A DNA stretch of 64,000 nucleotides from Pseudomonas frederiksbergensis (GTDB lineage Bacteria > Pseudomonadota > Gammaproteobacteria > Pseudomonadales > Pseudomonadaceae): assembly GCF_900105495.1 (NCBI RefSeq), contig NZ_FNTF01000002.1:2517501-2581500 (forward strand). The letters run 5' to 3'. This document shows positions 34,581 through 44,107 of this stretch, piece after piece. The position numbers and the translations under genes are program-made. Under the pieces are notes generated by a model. That model saw only the letters and a program-made list of their open reading frames with translations, did not search any database and was not told where the DNA came from. Position 1 is the first letter of the stretch. Each line of letters begins with the position of its first letter.

Positions 34581-35558
34581 TCACTGAATCAGGCCGAACT
34601 CTTTGGCCAGCACTTTGTAGTCCGCAACCTGCTTCTTCACGTAGGTGTCCAGCTCCGGGCCGGTCATGGCGAACGGGAACAGTTCACGCTGATCGCGCAA
34701 CGTGGCGAACTCCTCGGAAGCCAGCAGCTTGTCGAACGCGTCTTTCCACCAGGCGTAGTCTTCGTCGCTGACCTTTGGCCCGAGGTAGAAGCCGCGAACC
34801 ACTGGCCAGACGATGTCGTAGCCTTGCTCTTTGGCGGTCGGAATGTCTTTCATTTCCGGCTCGTCCAGACGCTTCTCGGAGAACACGGCCAGCAGGCGCA
34901 TGTCACCGCTCTGGATGTGCGGCATGGAGTCGGAGATGTCGGTGCTGCCGACCTGGATGTGGCCGCCGAGCAGGGCAGTGGCGATTTCACCGCCGCCTTC
35001 GAGGGCGACGTAACGCAGGTCGCGCGGGTTGATCCCGGCTGCCTTGGCGATCAGGGCGGTTTGCATCCAGTCCTGGCTGCCGACGGTGCCGCCGGAGCCG
35101 ATCACCACTTTGCTCGGATCTTTCTTCAATGCCTGAACCAGATCGTCCAGGGTTTTGTAAGGCGAATCGCTTTTCACCGCGATGGCGCCATAGCTTGTTC
35201 CAACGGCCGCCAGCCAGCGCACGGCGTTTTCATCAAAACGGCCGAATTTGCCTTGGGCCAGGTTCAGCAGCGAACCGCTGGACCACGCCACCAGCGTGCC
35301 GGCATCGGCCGGACGCTGGGCGACCACCGCGTTGTACGCTACCGCGCCGACACCGCCTGGCATGTAGGTCACGCGCATCGGCTTGGTCAGCAGTTTCTGA
35401 TTCACCAGCGCGCTTTGCGCCAGTTTGCAGGTCAGGTCGAAACCGCCGCCTGGCGAGGCCGGGGCGATGCATTCCGGGCGTTTGGGTTCGGCGAGCAATT
35501 GGCCGGCGAAAAGCAGGGCGCTGGCGGTGAGAGCAACTTTACGCAGTGACAGGTTCAT
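34581..35558 (-). CDS. tctC: Tripartite tricarboxylate transporter binding protein TctC
   Basis: A 325-residue periplasmic solute receptor with a signal peptide ending near ALLFAGQLLA. It has the Bug/TctC pattern PECIAPASPGGGFDLTCKLAQ and VVIGSGGTVGSQDW. It should bind citrate, cis-aconitate or a related tricarboxylate. It lies 38 bases after the porin gene and leads the inner-membrane components. Confidence 0.94.
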   Translation of the reverse strand: MNLSLRKVALTASALLFAGQLLAEPKRPECIAPASPGGGFDLTCKLAQSALVNQKLLTKPMRVTYMPGGVGAVAYNAVVAQRPADAGTLVAWSSGSLLNLAQGKFGRFDENAVRWLAAVGTSYGAIAVKSDSPYKTLDDLVQALKKDPSKVVIGSGGTVGSQDWMQTALIAKAAGINPRDLRYVALEGGGEIATALLGGHIQVGSTDISDSMPHIQSGDMRLLAVFSEKRLDEPEMKDIPTAKEQGYDIVWPVVRGFYLGPKVSDEDYAWWKDAFDKLLASEEFATLRDQRELFPFAMTGPELDTYVKKQVADYKVLAKEFGLIQ

Positions 35559-35596
35559 TCAAGTCTCCTTGGAGTTTTTGTTATGGACGTACTGAA

Positions 35597-36889
35597 TTAC
35601 CAAAGGGCAACGCTATAGCTCACCAGCAGACGCACTTCATCGGCATCGCGAGCGGAATAGTTGGAACGGTAAGTGGCATTGCGCAGGCGCACAGCGACAT
35701 CCTTGAGCGCGCCGCTTTGTACGACGTATTTGATTTCGGTGTTGCGTTCCCACTCTTTGCCTTCGTCGCCGTTCTTGAGCTTGATGTTGTCACCGCTCAG
35801 GTAACGACTCATGAAACTCAGGCCGGGAATGCCGAGTTTGGCAAAGTCATAGTCGTAGCGAGCCTGCCAGGAACGTTCTTCGGCGCCGGCAAAGTCGTTG
35901 ATCTGCACGAAGTTGACGAGGTACGGGTCACTGCCATCGACATAAGGGAAGGCACTGTCGCCGGACATGTACTGATAGCCGGCGCTGAATTTATGCCCGC
36001 TCAAGGCGTAGCTCACCAGCCCATTCAGGGATTGGTTGTCGATGTTGCCGCCCCGGGCTGCGCCTTCGTCGTCACTGATAGCCAGGCGCAGATCGGTGCC
36101 TAACGTGCCGGGGCCGAACGGTTGCGAGGCGACCACGCCAAGGAAATGCTGGTTATAGACTTCATCGAGTTGAGCGAAGTGGTAGCTGCCGATGATTTTG
36201 TCGGTGAACTTGTAATCCACGCCGCCAAAATCAAAGTGCTTGCCGGCCACGGTGCCAGCGAAGCGGCTGTTCTTGTTGTTGAGGGCGATGTCCTCGAAGT
36301 CGGTGCTGTCGCGGTCCTTGGCTTTCTCCAGGCGCCCGCCGGTGAAGGTCAGGTTCTTGATCTCCTTGGAGGTCAGCAGGCCGCCTTCAAAGGTCTGCGG
36401 CAGAATGCGCCCGTCGTTGGCCTTGAGTATTGGCAATTCCGGAATCAGGCTGCCGATTTTCAGTTCCGTGTCGGAGATTTTCATTTTGCCGGTCAGGCCG
36501 AGCTTGGAATATTCATCCGCCGCGCGCCCGTCGTCATGGGTCGGCAACAGACCGGTGCCGGTGCGATCCGGACTAGAATCGAGTTTCACCCCCAGCATGC
36601 CCAGCGCATCGACACCGAATCCCACGGTGCCGTCGGTGTAACCCGATTGCAGGTTGAGCATGAACCCCTGGGCCCATTCGTCCCGCTTGGATTGCTGGGC
36701 GCTGGTACCGTCGCGAAAGTCGCGGTTGAAATACATGTTGCGGGTTTCGAAGGTTGCCGTACTGTCTTCGAAGAAGGCAGCCTGGCTCAACGGCGAAAAG
36801 CCGGCGAGGGCGGCGGCGCTGGCAAGGGCGGTGTGGCTGAGACGGGAAAAGCGAGCAGGCGGGCAAGCCTGGAGCTGCATGGACAGCAT
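35597..36889 (-). CDS. opdH: OprD-family porin, tricarboxylate-type (OpdH-like)
   Basis: A 430-residue outer-membrane barrel with a signal peptide (cleavage after LSQA at about 36) and the OprD features FFEDSTATFETRNMYFNRDF, many alternating strands and a terminal aromatic pattern (LLVSYSVALW). OpdH of P. aeruginosa takes up tricarboxylates and lies beside the same genes, so the assignment rests on synteny. It heads the opdH-tctCBA operon and is divergent from tctD. Fine specificity is not visible. Confidence 0.88.
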   Translation of the reverse strand: MLSMQLQACPPARFSRLSHTALASAAALAGFSPLSQAAFFEDSTATFETRNMYFNRDFRDGTSAQQSKRDEWAQGFMLNLQSGYTDGTVGFGVDALGMLGVKLDSSPDRTGTGLLPTHDDGRAADEYSKLGLTGKMKISDTELKIGSLIPELPILKANDGRILPQTFEGGLLTSKEIKNLTFTGGRLEKAKDRDSTDFEDIALNNKNSRFAGTVAGKHFDFGGVDYKFTDKIIGSYHFAQLDEVYNQHFLGVVASQPFGPGTLGTDLRLAISDDEGAARGGNIDNQSLNGLVSYALSGHKFSAGYQYMSGDSAFPYVDGSDPYLVNFVQINDFAGAEERSWQARYDYDFAKLGIPGLSFMSRYLSGDNIKLKNGDEGKEWERNTEIKYVVQSGALKDVAVRLRNATYRSNYSARDADEVRLLVSYSVALW

Positions 36890-37005
36890 CTTGAAGTACT
36901 CCGTTTTATTGTTCTTATTGGCGAAAACGCTTCGAGGCGTTTTTCGTACGCTATGTGCGGTAGCGACGGCAGTCGAAACTGTCCGTGGCTGGACTCTAAC
37001 CGGCC

Positions 37006-37035
37006 AACCTTTCGCTAACCTTTCAGAAGACTTTC
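37006..37035. promoter_or_regulatory. Candidate TctD operator: three direct repeats at 11-bp spacing
   Basis: AACCTTTC at 37006 and 37017 and AGACTTTC at 37028 repeat every 11 bases in the divergent opdH/tctD gap. OmpR-type regulators bind such tandem half-sites with about one helical turn between them. The position suits control of both genes. Confidence 0.55.
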
Positions 37036-37123
37036 ACGGTTTTCGGGCTTCACAGCGGCGGTTGCGGCTGTAAACTCCGCGCCAAAGAATGGCGTCGGCC
37101 ATCCCTGAATGAGGTAAGGATCC

Positions 37124-37795
37124 ATGCGTGTTCTGCTCGTCGAAGACCATCTGCAGCTGGCCGAAAGTGTCGCCCAGGCGCTCAAGAGCACCGGGCTGAC
37201 CGTGGATGTGCTGCACGACGGCGTGGCGGCCGACCTGGCGTTGAGCAGCGAGGAATACGCGGTGGCGATCCTCGACGTCGGTTTGCCGCGCATGGATGGC
37301 TTCGAAGTGCTGGCGCGCCTGCGAGCGCGGGGCAAGAACCTGCCGGTGTTGATGTTGACCGCCCGCAGCGACGTCAAGGATCGGGTCCACGGCCTGAACC
37401 TCGGCGCTGACGATTACCTGGCCAAACCTTTCGAACTGACCGAACTCGAAGCCCGGGTCAAAGCCTTGCTGCGCCGCAGTGTGCTCGGCGGCGAACGCCT
37501 GCAGCGCTGCGGCGTGCTGGCCTATGACCTGGACACCCGGCGCTTCACCCTCGGCGAAGAGTTGTTGACCCTGACCTCCCGCGAGCAGGCGGTGCTCGAA
37601 GCCCTGATCGCCCGTCCGGGCCGGGTGATGAGCAAGGAACAACTGGCCTCGCAAGTCTTCGGACTGGACGAAGAGGCCAGCCCCGACGCCATCGAGATCT
37701 ATGTCCATCGCCTGCGCAAAAAGCTCGACGGCCAGCCGGTCGTCATCGTGACTTTCCGCGGTCTCGGCTACTTGCTGGAAAGCCGCGATGCATAA
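37124..37795 (+). CDS. tctD: Two-component response regulator TctD
   Basis: A 223-residue OmpR/PhoB-type regulator. The receiver domain shows EDH at 7-9, the phosphorylation site Asp51 (ILDVGLPRMDG), Thr in MLTARS and Lys in AKPFELTEL. The C-terminal winged helix ends RGLGYLLE. It should activate or derepress opdH-tctCBA in response to tricarboxylates. Its stop overlaps the tctE start. A PA0756-type position in PAO1 agrees, from memory. Confidence 0.94.
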   Translation: MRVLLVEDHLQLAESVAQALKSTGLTVDVLHDGVAADLALSSEEYAVAILDVGLPRMDGFEVLARLRARGKNLPVLMLTARSDVKDRVHGLNLGADDYLAKPFELTELEARVKALLRRSVLGGERLQRCGVLAYDLDTRRFTLGEELLTLTSREQAVLEALIARPGRVMSKEQLASQVFGLDEEASPDAIEIYVHRLRKKLDGQPVVIVTFRGLGYLLESRDA

Positions 37796-39173
37796 GCCCA
37801 GCAGCCTGCGTTGGCGGTTGCTGTGGAATCTGGCGTTGTTGCTGGTGGTGTTGATGCTGGCCAGTGGTTTGAGCGCTTACTGGAACGGTCGCGAAGCGGC
37901 CGACACCGCCTATGACCGGACCTTGCTGGCCTCGGCGCGGACCATCGCGGCGGGCGTCTCCCAACGTGACGGTACGCTGAGCGCCGACGTGCCCTACGTG
38001 GCCCTCGACACCTTCGCCTACGACAGCGCAGGGCGGATTTTTTACCTGGTCAACGACATCAATCAGAAGCTGATCTCCGGTTACGAAAACCTTCCGCCAC
38101 CGCCGCCGGGAACGCCGCGAACCGATGACTATCCGGCACTGGCGCGTTTCTATAACGCCAAGTATCAGGGGCAGAACGTCCGTGTGGTGAGCCTGCTCAA
38201 ACCGGTGAGCGAACCGAACATGAACGGCATGGCGGAAATCCGCGTGGCGGAAACCGATGAGGCGCGGGTCAGCATGGCCCGCAGCCTGGCGGCGGACACG
38301 TTGCTGCGTCTGGGCATGCTGGCGGTGGGTGCGTTGTTGTTGGTGTGGTTTGCGGTCAGCGCCGCGTTGCGTCCGCTGGAACGCTTGCGCACCGCGGTGG
38401 AAGAGCGTCAGCCGGACGATCTGCGGCCATTACCGTTAGTGGAAGTGCAGCACGAGTTGTGGCCCTTGGTGCGTGCGCTCAATCACTTTACCGAGCGCCT
38501 GCGCGGGCAGTTCGAGCGTCAGGCGCAGTTCATCGCCGATGCCGCCCATGAACTGCGTACTCCCCTGGCGGCGCTGAAGGCGCGACTGGAGCTGGGGTTG
38601 CGCTCGACCGAACCCGAAACCTGGCGCAGTACATTGGAAACCGTCGCCCAAGGCACGGACCGTTTGACCCACCTTGCCAATCAATTGCTCTCGCTGGCAC
38701 GGGTCGAAAATGGCGCCCGGGCCATCGCCGAGGGCGGCGCGCAGTTACTTGACCTCAGTCAGTTGGCTCGCGAACTCGGCATGGCCATGGCGCCGCTGGC
38801 CCACGCACGTGGTGTGGCGCTGGCGCTGGAAGCGGATGAACCGGTGTGGTTACGCGGCGAGCCAACGCTGTTGAATGAACTGTTGAGCAATCTGGTGGAT
38901 AACGCACTGGCCCATACACCGTCGGGGGGCAACGTGATTCTTCGGGTCACGGCACCGGCCGTGCTGGAGGTCGAGGACGACGGCCCAGGCATTCCTCTTG
39001 AAGAACGCGATCGGGTCTTCGAGCGCTTTTACCGACGCAACCAGCAGGTGGCCGGTTCGGGGTTGGGGCTGGCGATTGTTGGCGAGATCTGCCGCGCACA
39101 CCTGGCTCAAATCAGCCTGCACGATGGCGAGCAGGCGGGGTTGAAGGTGCGGGTGAGTTTTATCGCCGGGTAG
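37788..39173 (+). CDS. tctE: Sensor histidine kinase TctE
   Basis: A 461-residue membrane kinase. A first helix lies at about 9-31, a periplasmic sensor domain runs to about 165, and a second helix at about 168-188 leads to a HAMP region. The H-box is DAAHELRTPLAALKARLELG, the N-box is LLSNLVDNALAHTP, and the G-boxes are DDGPGIP and GSGLGLAIV. It overlaps tctD by 8 bases, so the pair is coupled. It should sense extracytoplasmic tricarboxylate. A REP doublet follows. Confidence 0.94.
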   Translation: MHKPSSLRWRLLWNLALLLVVLMLASGLSAYWNGREAADTAYDRTLLASARTIAAGVSQRDGTLSADVPYVALDTFAYDSAGRIFYLVNDINQKLISGYENLPPPPPGTPRTDDYPALARFYNAKYQGQNVRVVSLLKPVSEPNMNGMAEIRVAETDEARVSMARSLAADTLLRLGMLAVGALLLVWFAVSAALRPLERLRTAVEERQPDDLRPLPLVEVQHELWPLVRALNHFTERLRGQFERQAQFIADAAHELRTPLAALKARLELGLRSTEPETWRSTLETVAQGTDRLTHLANQLLSLARVENGARAIAEGGAQLLDLSQLARELGMAMAPLAHARGVALALEADEPVWLRGEPTLLNELLSNLVDNALAHTPSGGNVILRVTAPAVLEVEDDGPGIPLEERDRVFERFYRRNQQVAGSGLGLAIVGEICRAHLAQISLHDGEQAGLKVRVSFIAG

Positions 39174-39186
39174 GTTGCTGAAACAC

Positions 39187-39321
39187 CTGTGGCGAGGGAG
39201 CTTGCTCCCGCCGGGCTGCGAAGCGGCCCCAAAACCATTCACCGCGTTAATTCAGATAAGCCGTATTTATCGGGTTTACGACTGCTGCGCAGCCGAGCGG
39301 GAGCAAGCTCCCTCGCCACAG
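39187..39321. repeat. REP doublet (GGGAGCTTGCTCCC type)
   Basis: Perfect inverted arms (CTGTGGCGAGGGAGCTTGCT and AGCAAGCTCCCTCGCCACAG with GCGGG extensions) enclose an 85-base centre. The sequence is a different REP subfamily from that at 23842. It fills the gap between convergent tctE and the HDOD gene. Confidence 0.9.
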
Positions 39322-39324
39322 TAA

Positions 39325-40146
39325 TCAGTAAAACATCGACCGCGACTCTTCCAGATCGCGGCACATCGCCTCGTTCTCCGGATCAATTCCCAGCTTTTTG
39401 AACGCCGGCACGCTGAATGCGTCGATACGGGCGAGGGGATGGTCGGTGTCCTTGTGGCAATACAGGCTGGCCACTTGCACCAGATCGACATAGTCGACCC
39501 GCTCTGACTCTCGATTGAAGTCCAGATAAAGCCCCGGCACCTGTACCAGCATTTCCGGAAACTCCCAGACCCTGAGCAGCTTGTCGCCAAGCAGTGGATG
39601 AATGTGATCGATCACATGATTGAGGCTGACCGGGTCAGCCAGCAGTTCATAGTGATCTTCGGCGTAGGTCAGGATGGGCAATACACCGATCTGATGCACC
39701 AGTCCGCCAAGGGCTGCCTGGTCGGGCTTGAGTTGCGTGTAGCGGCGGCACAATGCATAGCTGATCCCGGCGATTTCCAGGCTTTTGCGCCAGACATCAC
39801 GCATTTTGTGTTCCACCACTTCGGAGCGGGCATGGAAAATCTGTTCCATGACCAGGCCGATGGCCAAGTTGCTGCTGTAATTGATGCCCAGTCGAGTGAT
39901 TGCCGTGTGCAGGTCAGTGACTTCCTGGGTCGCACGCAGCAGCGGGCTATTGACCACCTTGATCAGACGCGCCGACAGCGCGGTATCGCGGCCGATCACT
40001 TTGCTCAGGGTGCTGACACTGATTTCCGGGTCTTCGGCGGCCTTGCGAATCTGCAGGGCCACTTCCGGTAACGTTGGCAGAACCAGGTCATCGTTATCGA
40101 TGGCCTCAACCAAATCCTGTTGGACCTTTTCCGCCAGCTCGCTCAT
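39325..40146 (-). CDS. HDOD-domain protein
   Basis: A 273-residue soluble protein made almost entirely of a HDOD domain. It begins LPTLPEVALQIRKAAEDPEISVSTLSKVIGRDTALSARLIKVVNS, the usual opening. HDOD domains lack the metal-binding residues of HD hydrolases and usually act in signalling linked to cyclic di-GMP or other regulators. No attached GGDEF or EAL domain is present. It is divergent in orientation from ygfZ only by a short gap and may share its promoter region. Function unknown. Confidence 0.88.
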   Translation of the reverse strand: MSELAEKVQQDLVEAIDNDDLVLPTLPEVALQIRKAAEDPEISVSTLSKVIGRDTALSARLIKVVNSPLLRATQEVTDLHTAITRLGINYSSNLAIGLVMEQIFHARSEVVEHKMRDVWRKSLEIAGISYALCRRYTQLKPDQAALGGLVHQIGVLPILTYAEDHYELLADPVSLNHVIDHIHPLLGDKLLRVWEFPEMLVQVPGLYLDFNRESERVDYVDLVQVASLYCHKDTDHPLARIDAFSVPAFKKLGIDPENEAMCRDLEESRSMFY

Positions 40147-40180
40147 TTCGTTTCTCTAGGTATTGCGACAAATGCTGCTG

Positions 40181-41122
40181 TTAACGCTGGATTTCGCGAT
40201 CGCGATCCAGTTCGTAAGGCAGGTCGAGCAGGTGCAGGGCTGGCCCTTCGAGCGCGCCCAGATGGATATCACCTCCTTCTGCTGCTTCGGCTTGCAGCAC
40301 GGCCAGGAGTTCAATGTTTTGCCCGGCGTTAGCGGCCAGCACCACTTCGCCGATAGAGCTGCCGTGGGTAGGGGAAAACAATTGGGTGCCAGGTTCAGGC
40401 AACTCGTTGGCGTCCAGTGCCAGGCGATACAAGCGACGCTTGAGTTTGCCCAGATACTGCATGCGCGCGACGATTTCCTGGCCGGTGTAGCAACCTTTCT
40501 TGAAGCTCACGCCTCCCACGGCTTGGAGGTTGAGCATCTGCGGGATGAACAACTCGCGAGTGCTCGGCATGACCTGACCGATCCCGGCGCGAATCTGGCC
40601 CAGCAGCCATTGATTCAGAGCGCCTTCGGTCAATACGGCGGACAGCTTGCCCTTGATAAGGTCGGCCTGGTCGGCGGCGACCCAGAGTTCGGCGCGGTAC
40701 GGCGAGACGCGAATGGCGATCAGGCCGTCATTGCGCGCGACGCTATCGGTGTCAGCAGGAAGATCAAGACCGAGGCTGATCAGTGCCGCATCGCCATGGT
40801 CGATGCCGAAGCGGACCCAGGCTGCGCTTTCGTCGGTCAGTTTGGATTTGGAAAATACGGCGTACTTTTTCAGGTCCGCCAGTTGCGGTTCCAGCAGTTC
40901 GGTGGCCATGGCCATCAGAACGCCGTCGCCTTCGAGCAGGATGCGGAAACTCGACTGCATCCGGCCTTTCTGCGTGCAGCGGGCGCCGAGGCTGGCCTGG
41001 GTGTCACTCAGGTAATTGAGGTTGCAGGTCAATTGGCCTTGCAGGAATTTGCCGGCATCCGCGCCGCGTACTGCGAGAACGCCTTCGTGAGACAGGGTGC
41101 AGAAAAAAGCAGAATCGGCCAT
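40181..41122 (-). CDS. ygfZ: Folate-binding iron-sulfur maturation protein YgfZ
   Basis: A 313-residue GcvT-like protein. The signature KGCYTGQEIVARMQYLGKLKR is present, with its conserved Cys. YgfZ helps the repair or assembly of iron-sulfur enzymes and binds folate. It lies divergent from sdhE, which supports flavin insertion in succinate dehydrogenase; both are housekeeping. Position matches the YgfZ-SdhE-YgfX-NadB block of pseudomonads. Confidence 0.93.
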   Translation of the reverse strand: MADSAFFCTLSHEGVLAVRGADAGKFLQGQLTCNLNYLSDTQASLGARCTQKGRMQSSFRILLEGDGVLMAMATELLEPQLADLKKYAVFSKSKLTDESAAWVRFGIDHGDAALISLGLDLPADTDSVARNDGLIAIRVSPYRAELWVAADQADLIKGKLSAVLTEGALNQWLLGQIRAGIGQVMPSTRELFIPQMLNLQAVGGVSFKKGCYTGQEIVARMQYLGKLKRRLYRLALDANELPEPGTQLFSPTHGSSIGEVVLAANAGQNIELLAVLQAEAAEGGDIHLGALEGPALHLLDLPYELDRDREIQR

Positions 41123-41271
41123 GGGTCATCGCAGGGTAAAGAGTCTGGGGGACATCATAAGGGGGCGCTCTTGAAATGGGTAGTTCACAAAGGATCGTTG
41201 GTGGCCGACCAAAGCCGAGTGTCCGACTCCGCCTGGGGCTGTATACTTGCCGCCTATTTGAGGAGCGCTCC

Positions 41272-41526
41272 ATGGTCGAAGATGTTGAACTGAATCGCCT
41301 CTACTGGCACAGCCGCCGCGGCATGCTTGAGCTTGACGTGTTGCTGGTACCGTTCGTCAAAGAGGTCTATCCGCACCTCAACGATGTCGACCGCGATTGC
41401 TACCGCAAGCTGCTCGAATGCGAAGATCAGGACATGTTCGGCTGGTTCATGGAACGCGCCGAATCGGAAGATCCCGAGCTTCAGCGCATGGTTCGCATGA
41501 TTCTGGATCGTGTCCAGCCAAAGTAA
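41272..41526 (+). CDS. sdhE: FAD assembly factor SdhE
   Basis: An 84-residue helical protein from the ATG at 41272 with GAGGAG upstream. The RGxxE motif is in [12 protein letters not shown], the surface that binds the succinate dehydrogenase flavoprotein and promotes covalent FAD attachment. Its tail overlaps the ygfX start by 17 bases. Confidence 0.93.
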   Translation: MVEDVELNRLYWHSRRGMLELDVLLVPFVKEVYPHLNDVDRDCYRKLLECEDQDMFGWFMERAESEDPELQRMVRMILDRVQPK

Positions 41527-41962
41527 TGCGTTCGAATGCCGCTGGCATGCCTCGCGGCAGTTGCTGGCGGCGTATCTTCTGGCCCAGCTGTTCGCGCTGG
41601 GCTCGCTGTGTCTTCTCTCTCTACCGGTCTGGGCCAGTCTGCTCGGCGCTTTTTGCTGTCTGGCTCACGGCGCCTGGGCGCTACCGCGACAGATTCTGCT
41701 GACACACCCAAGGGCATTTCGCGGCTTGCGTCGCAATGCCGATGGCTGGCAGTTGTGGAATCAGGAGGCGGGTTGGCAATCGGTGCAGCTACGACCGGAC
41801 AGCCTGGCGCTACCTTTGCTGGTTGTGCTGCGTTTTCGCCTGCGGGGTGAACGACGGGTCAGGGCGATTTGTGTGCCCCGTGACTCGCAGGCGGCGGATC
41901 TGCATCGGCGCCTGCGGGTTCGGTTGACGTTCAGTCGACGTAGGTGGGCGGCACCAGAATAG
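41510..41962 (+). CDS. YgfX-like membrane protein
   Basis: A 150-residue protein with two adjacent hydrophobic helices ([33 protein letters not shown] region) and a basic soluble C-terminus. This is the layout of YgfX/CptA, the partner next to SdhE that in E. coli was described as a toxin of the CptAB pair. Here it overlaps sdhE by 17 bases and its last 32 bases overlap the 3' end of nadB on the other strand. Confidence 0.8.
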   Translation: MSSQSNAFECRWHASRQLLAAYLLAQLFALGSLCLLSLPVWASLLGAFCCLAHGAWALPRQILLTHPRAFRGLRRNADGWQLWNQEAGWQSVQLRPDSLALPLLVVLRFRLRGERRVRAICVPRDSQAADLHRRLRVRLTFSRRRWAAPE

Positions 41963-43547
41963 TGTCCAGGGCAATCGGCAGCATGTTCGGGTAGTCGAGG
42001 GTGTAATGCAGACCGCGACTTTCCTTGCGTTCCATGGCTGACTGGATCATCAGTTCGGCCACTTGGGCCAGGTTACGCAGTTCGATCAAGTCCCGACTGA
42101 CCTTGTAGTTACTGTAGAACTCGTCGATTTCATCCAGCAACAGACGCACGCGGTGCTGCGCCCGTTGCAAGCGCTTGTTGGTGCGCACAATGCCGACGTA
42201 GTCCCACATGAATCGCCGCAGTTCGTCCCAGTTGTGCGCGATGATCACGTCCTCATCGGAGTCGGTGACCTGGCTCGCATCCCAGACGGGCAGGGCAACC
42301 GGAATCGAAACCTGCGGCAGTTGCTCCAGAATGTCCGCCGCCGCCGAGCGCGCGTAAACGAAACACTCCAGTAACGAGTTGCTGGCCATACGGTTGGCAC
42401 CGTGCAGGCCGGTGAAGCTGGTTTCGCCAATGGCATATAGCCCAGGCACGTCGGTGCGCCCCTGCTGATCGACCATCACGCCGCCGCACGTGTAGTGCGC
42501 CGCCGGAACCACTGGAATCGGTTGTTTGGTGATGTCGATGGAGAATTCGAGGCAGCGTTCGTACACCGTCGGGAAGTGAGTCTTGATGAACGCTTCCGGC
42601 TTGTGGCTGATGTCCAGGTAGACACAATCGACGCCCAGGCGCTTCATTTCATGGTCGATGGCCCGGGCGACGATGTCGCGTGGGGCCAGCTCGGCGCGAG
42701 GGTCGAAGCGTTGCATAAAGCGTTCGCCGTTGGGCAGCTTCAGGTGTGCGCCTTCGCCGCGCAGGGCTTCGGTGATCAGGAAACTCTTGGCTTGCGGGTG
42801 ATACAGGCAAGTGGGATGGAACTGGTTGAATTCCAGATTCGCCACCCGGCAGCCCGACCGCCAAGCCATGGCAATGCCATCACCGCAGGCGCCGTCGGGG
42901 TTGCTGGTATAGAGATAGACCTTTGCTGCACCGCCCGATGCGAGGATCACAAAGCGAGCGGCGTAGGTGTCGACTTCACCGGTCCCGCGATTGAGGACGT
43001 AGGCGCCGAGGCAGCGATCACCTTCAAGGCCCAGGCGCTTTTCGGTGATCAGGTCGACCGCGACCCGTTGCTCCAGCAGTTCGATGTTCGGTCGTTGCCT
43101 GGCCTTGTCGAGCAAGGTTCTGAAAATCGCTGCGCCGGTGGCATCGGCGGCATGGATGATGCGCCGATGGCTGTGACCGCCCTCGCGGGTCAGGTGGAAC
43201 TCGAATCCGCCATCTTCGGTGCCGGACTGTTCATCGCGCGTGAAGGGCACACCTTGGTCGATCAGCCATTGAATCGCCTCTTTACTGTGCTCGACGGTAA
43301 AGCGCACGGCGTCTTCGTGGCACAGGCCGCCGCCAGCGTTGAGGGTGTCATCGACATGTGATTCAACGGTGTCGGTGTCATCCAGGACGGCTGCGACGCC
43401 ACCCTGCGCCCAGAAAGTCGAGCCATTGGCGAGGTCGCCTTTGCTCAGTACGGCGATGCGCAAATGACCGGGCAAGGTCAGCGCAAGGCTCAAGCCGGCA
43501 GCACCGCTGCCAATTACCAGAACATCGTGTTGAAACTGTTGGCTCAT
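41931..43547 (-). CDS. nadB: L-aspartate oxidase
   Basis: A 538-residue flavoenzyme that oxidises L-aspartate to iminoaspartate in de novo NAD synthesis. The FAD-binding motif is [16 protein letters not shown] at the start, followed by [12 protein letters not shown], and [10 protein letters not shown] and the active-site [10 protein letters not shown]. The ATG at 43547 is chosen because the family begins there; an open frame continues to 43745 without similarity. It is divergent from algU, and its end overlaps ygfX. Confidence 0.95.
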   Translation of the reverse strand: MSQQFQHDVLVIGSGAAGLSLALTLPGHLRIAVLSKGDLANGSTFWAQGGVAAVLDDTDTVESHVDDTLNAGGGLCHEDAVRFTVEHSKEAIQWLIDQGVPFTRDEQSGTEDGGFEFHLTREGGHSHRRIIHAADATGAAIFRTLLDKARQRPNIELLEQRVAVDLITEKRLGLEGDRCLGAYVLNRGTGEVDTYAARFVILASGGAAKVYLYTSNPDGACGDGIAMAWRSGCRVANLEFNQFHPTCLYHPQAKSFLITEALRGEGAHLKLPNGERFMQRFDPRAELAPRDIVARAIDHEMKRLGVDCVYLDISHKPEAFIKTHFPTVYERCLEFSIDITKQPIPVVPAAHYTCGGVMVDQQGRTDVPGLYAIGETSFTGLHGANRMASNSLLECFVYARSAAADILEQLPQVSIPVALPVWDASQVTDSDEDVIIAHNWDELRRFMWDYVGIVRTNKRLQRAQHRVRLLLDEIDEFYSNYKVSRDLIELRNLAQVAELMIQSAMERKESRGLHYTLDYPNMLPIALDTILVPPTYVD

Positions 43548-43824
43548 TTCAGGATTCCGCTCAAAGCGACCCGGGTCGGGGTTGGCGCAAGACAGCTGGA
43601 TCGGCGAGTCAAGACAGCCACACAGCCCACTAGTATATAGAGGGGGGGAGCGGCACAATAGCGAGCACACATGGCATTGTGAAACTACTGTGACGGAAAA
43701 TACCTGACGCTTCGTCGGATGGTTTTTCGGCTGGCTCGGCGACAAGACGACTGTATCAGCGATTTAACAGTCTTTTTCTATTCACGGTTGCACAATGTCA
43801 GTCTTGCACAGCTATAAATATTTG

Positions 43825-43852
43825 GAACTTTTGCCAAAGGCCCGGGCTCAAT
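43825..43852 (+). promoter_or_regulatory. Candidate AlgU-dependent promoter (distal)
   Basis: GAACTT is followed after 17 bases by TCAAT. The AlgU/RpoE consensus is GAACTT-N16/17-TCTGA. Autoregulation of algU is known in P. aeruginosa, so this site fits the expected position. Confidence 0.55.
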
Positions 43853-44021
43853 AGACCGTTGCCTGATTCAAGGGACAGTATCGGCTTCAGCGCGGGATCT
43901 GTGATTTTTGATCCTTGTCGGTGAATCCGATGACAAGATTATTCGCGCAGCCGGGTTAACCCGCGCTGCGCTTTTCGTGCGTGCCAAATCAGAGCCCGCA
44001 GGAAACTTGCTTGGAGGGGGA

Positions 44022-44048
44022 GAACTTTTGCGAAAAGCCCGAGTCTAT
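44022..44048 (+). promoter_or_regulatory. Candidate AlgU-dependent promoter (proximal)
   Basis: GAACTT at 44022 is followed after 16 bases by TCTAT, a close match to the extracytoplasmic sigma-factor consensus. It lies 60 bases before the algU start. Confidence 0.6.
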
Positions 44049-44107
44049 GTTTGCAAGTCTGGTCGTTTAGTTATGCAAGTCTCCTCCGAGCTTATCGAGG
44101 AGTGTTC

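Larger units (their letters stand above)
43548..44107. other. 560-bp divergent region between nadB and algU
   Basis: A long regulatory region. It contains two candidate AlgU-type promoters listed separately and an AT-rich stretch at about 43770-43830. The rest may be a long algU leader. I found no supported gene; two short frames inside have no coding character. Confidence 0.6.
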
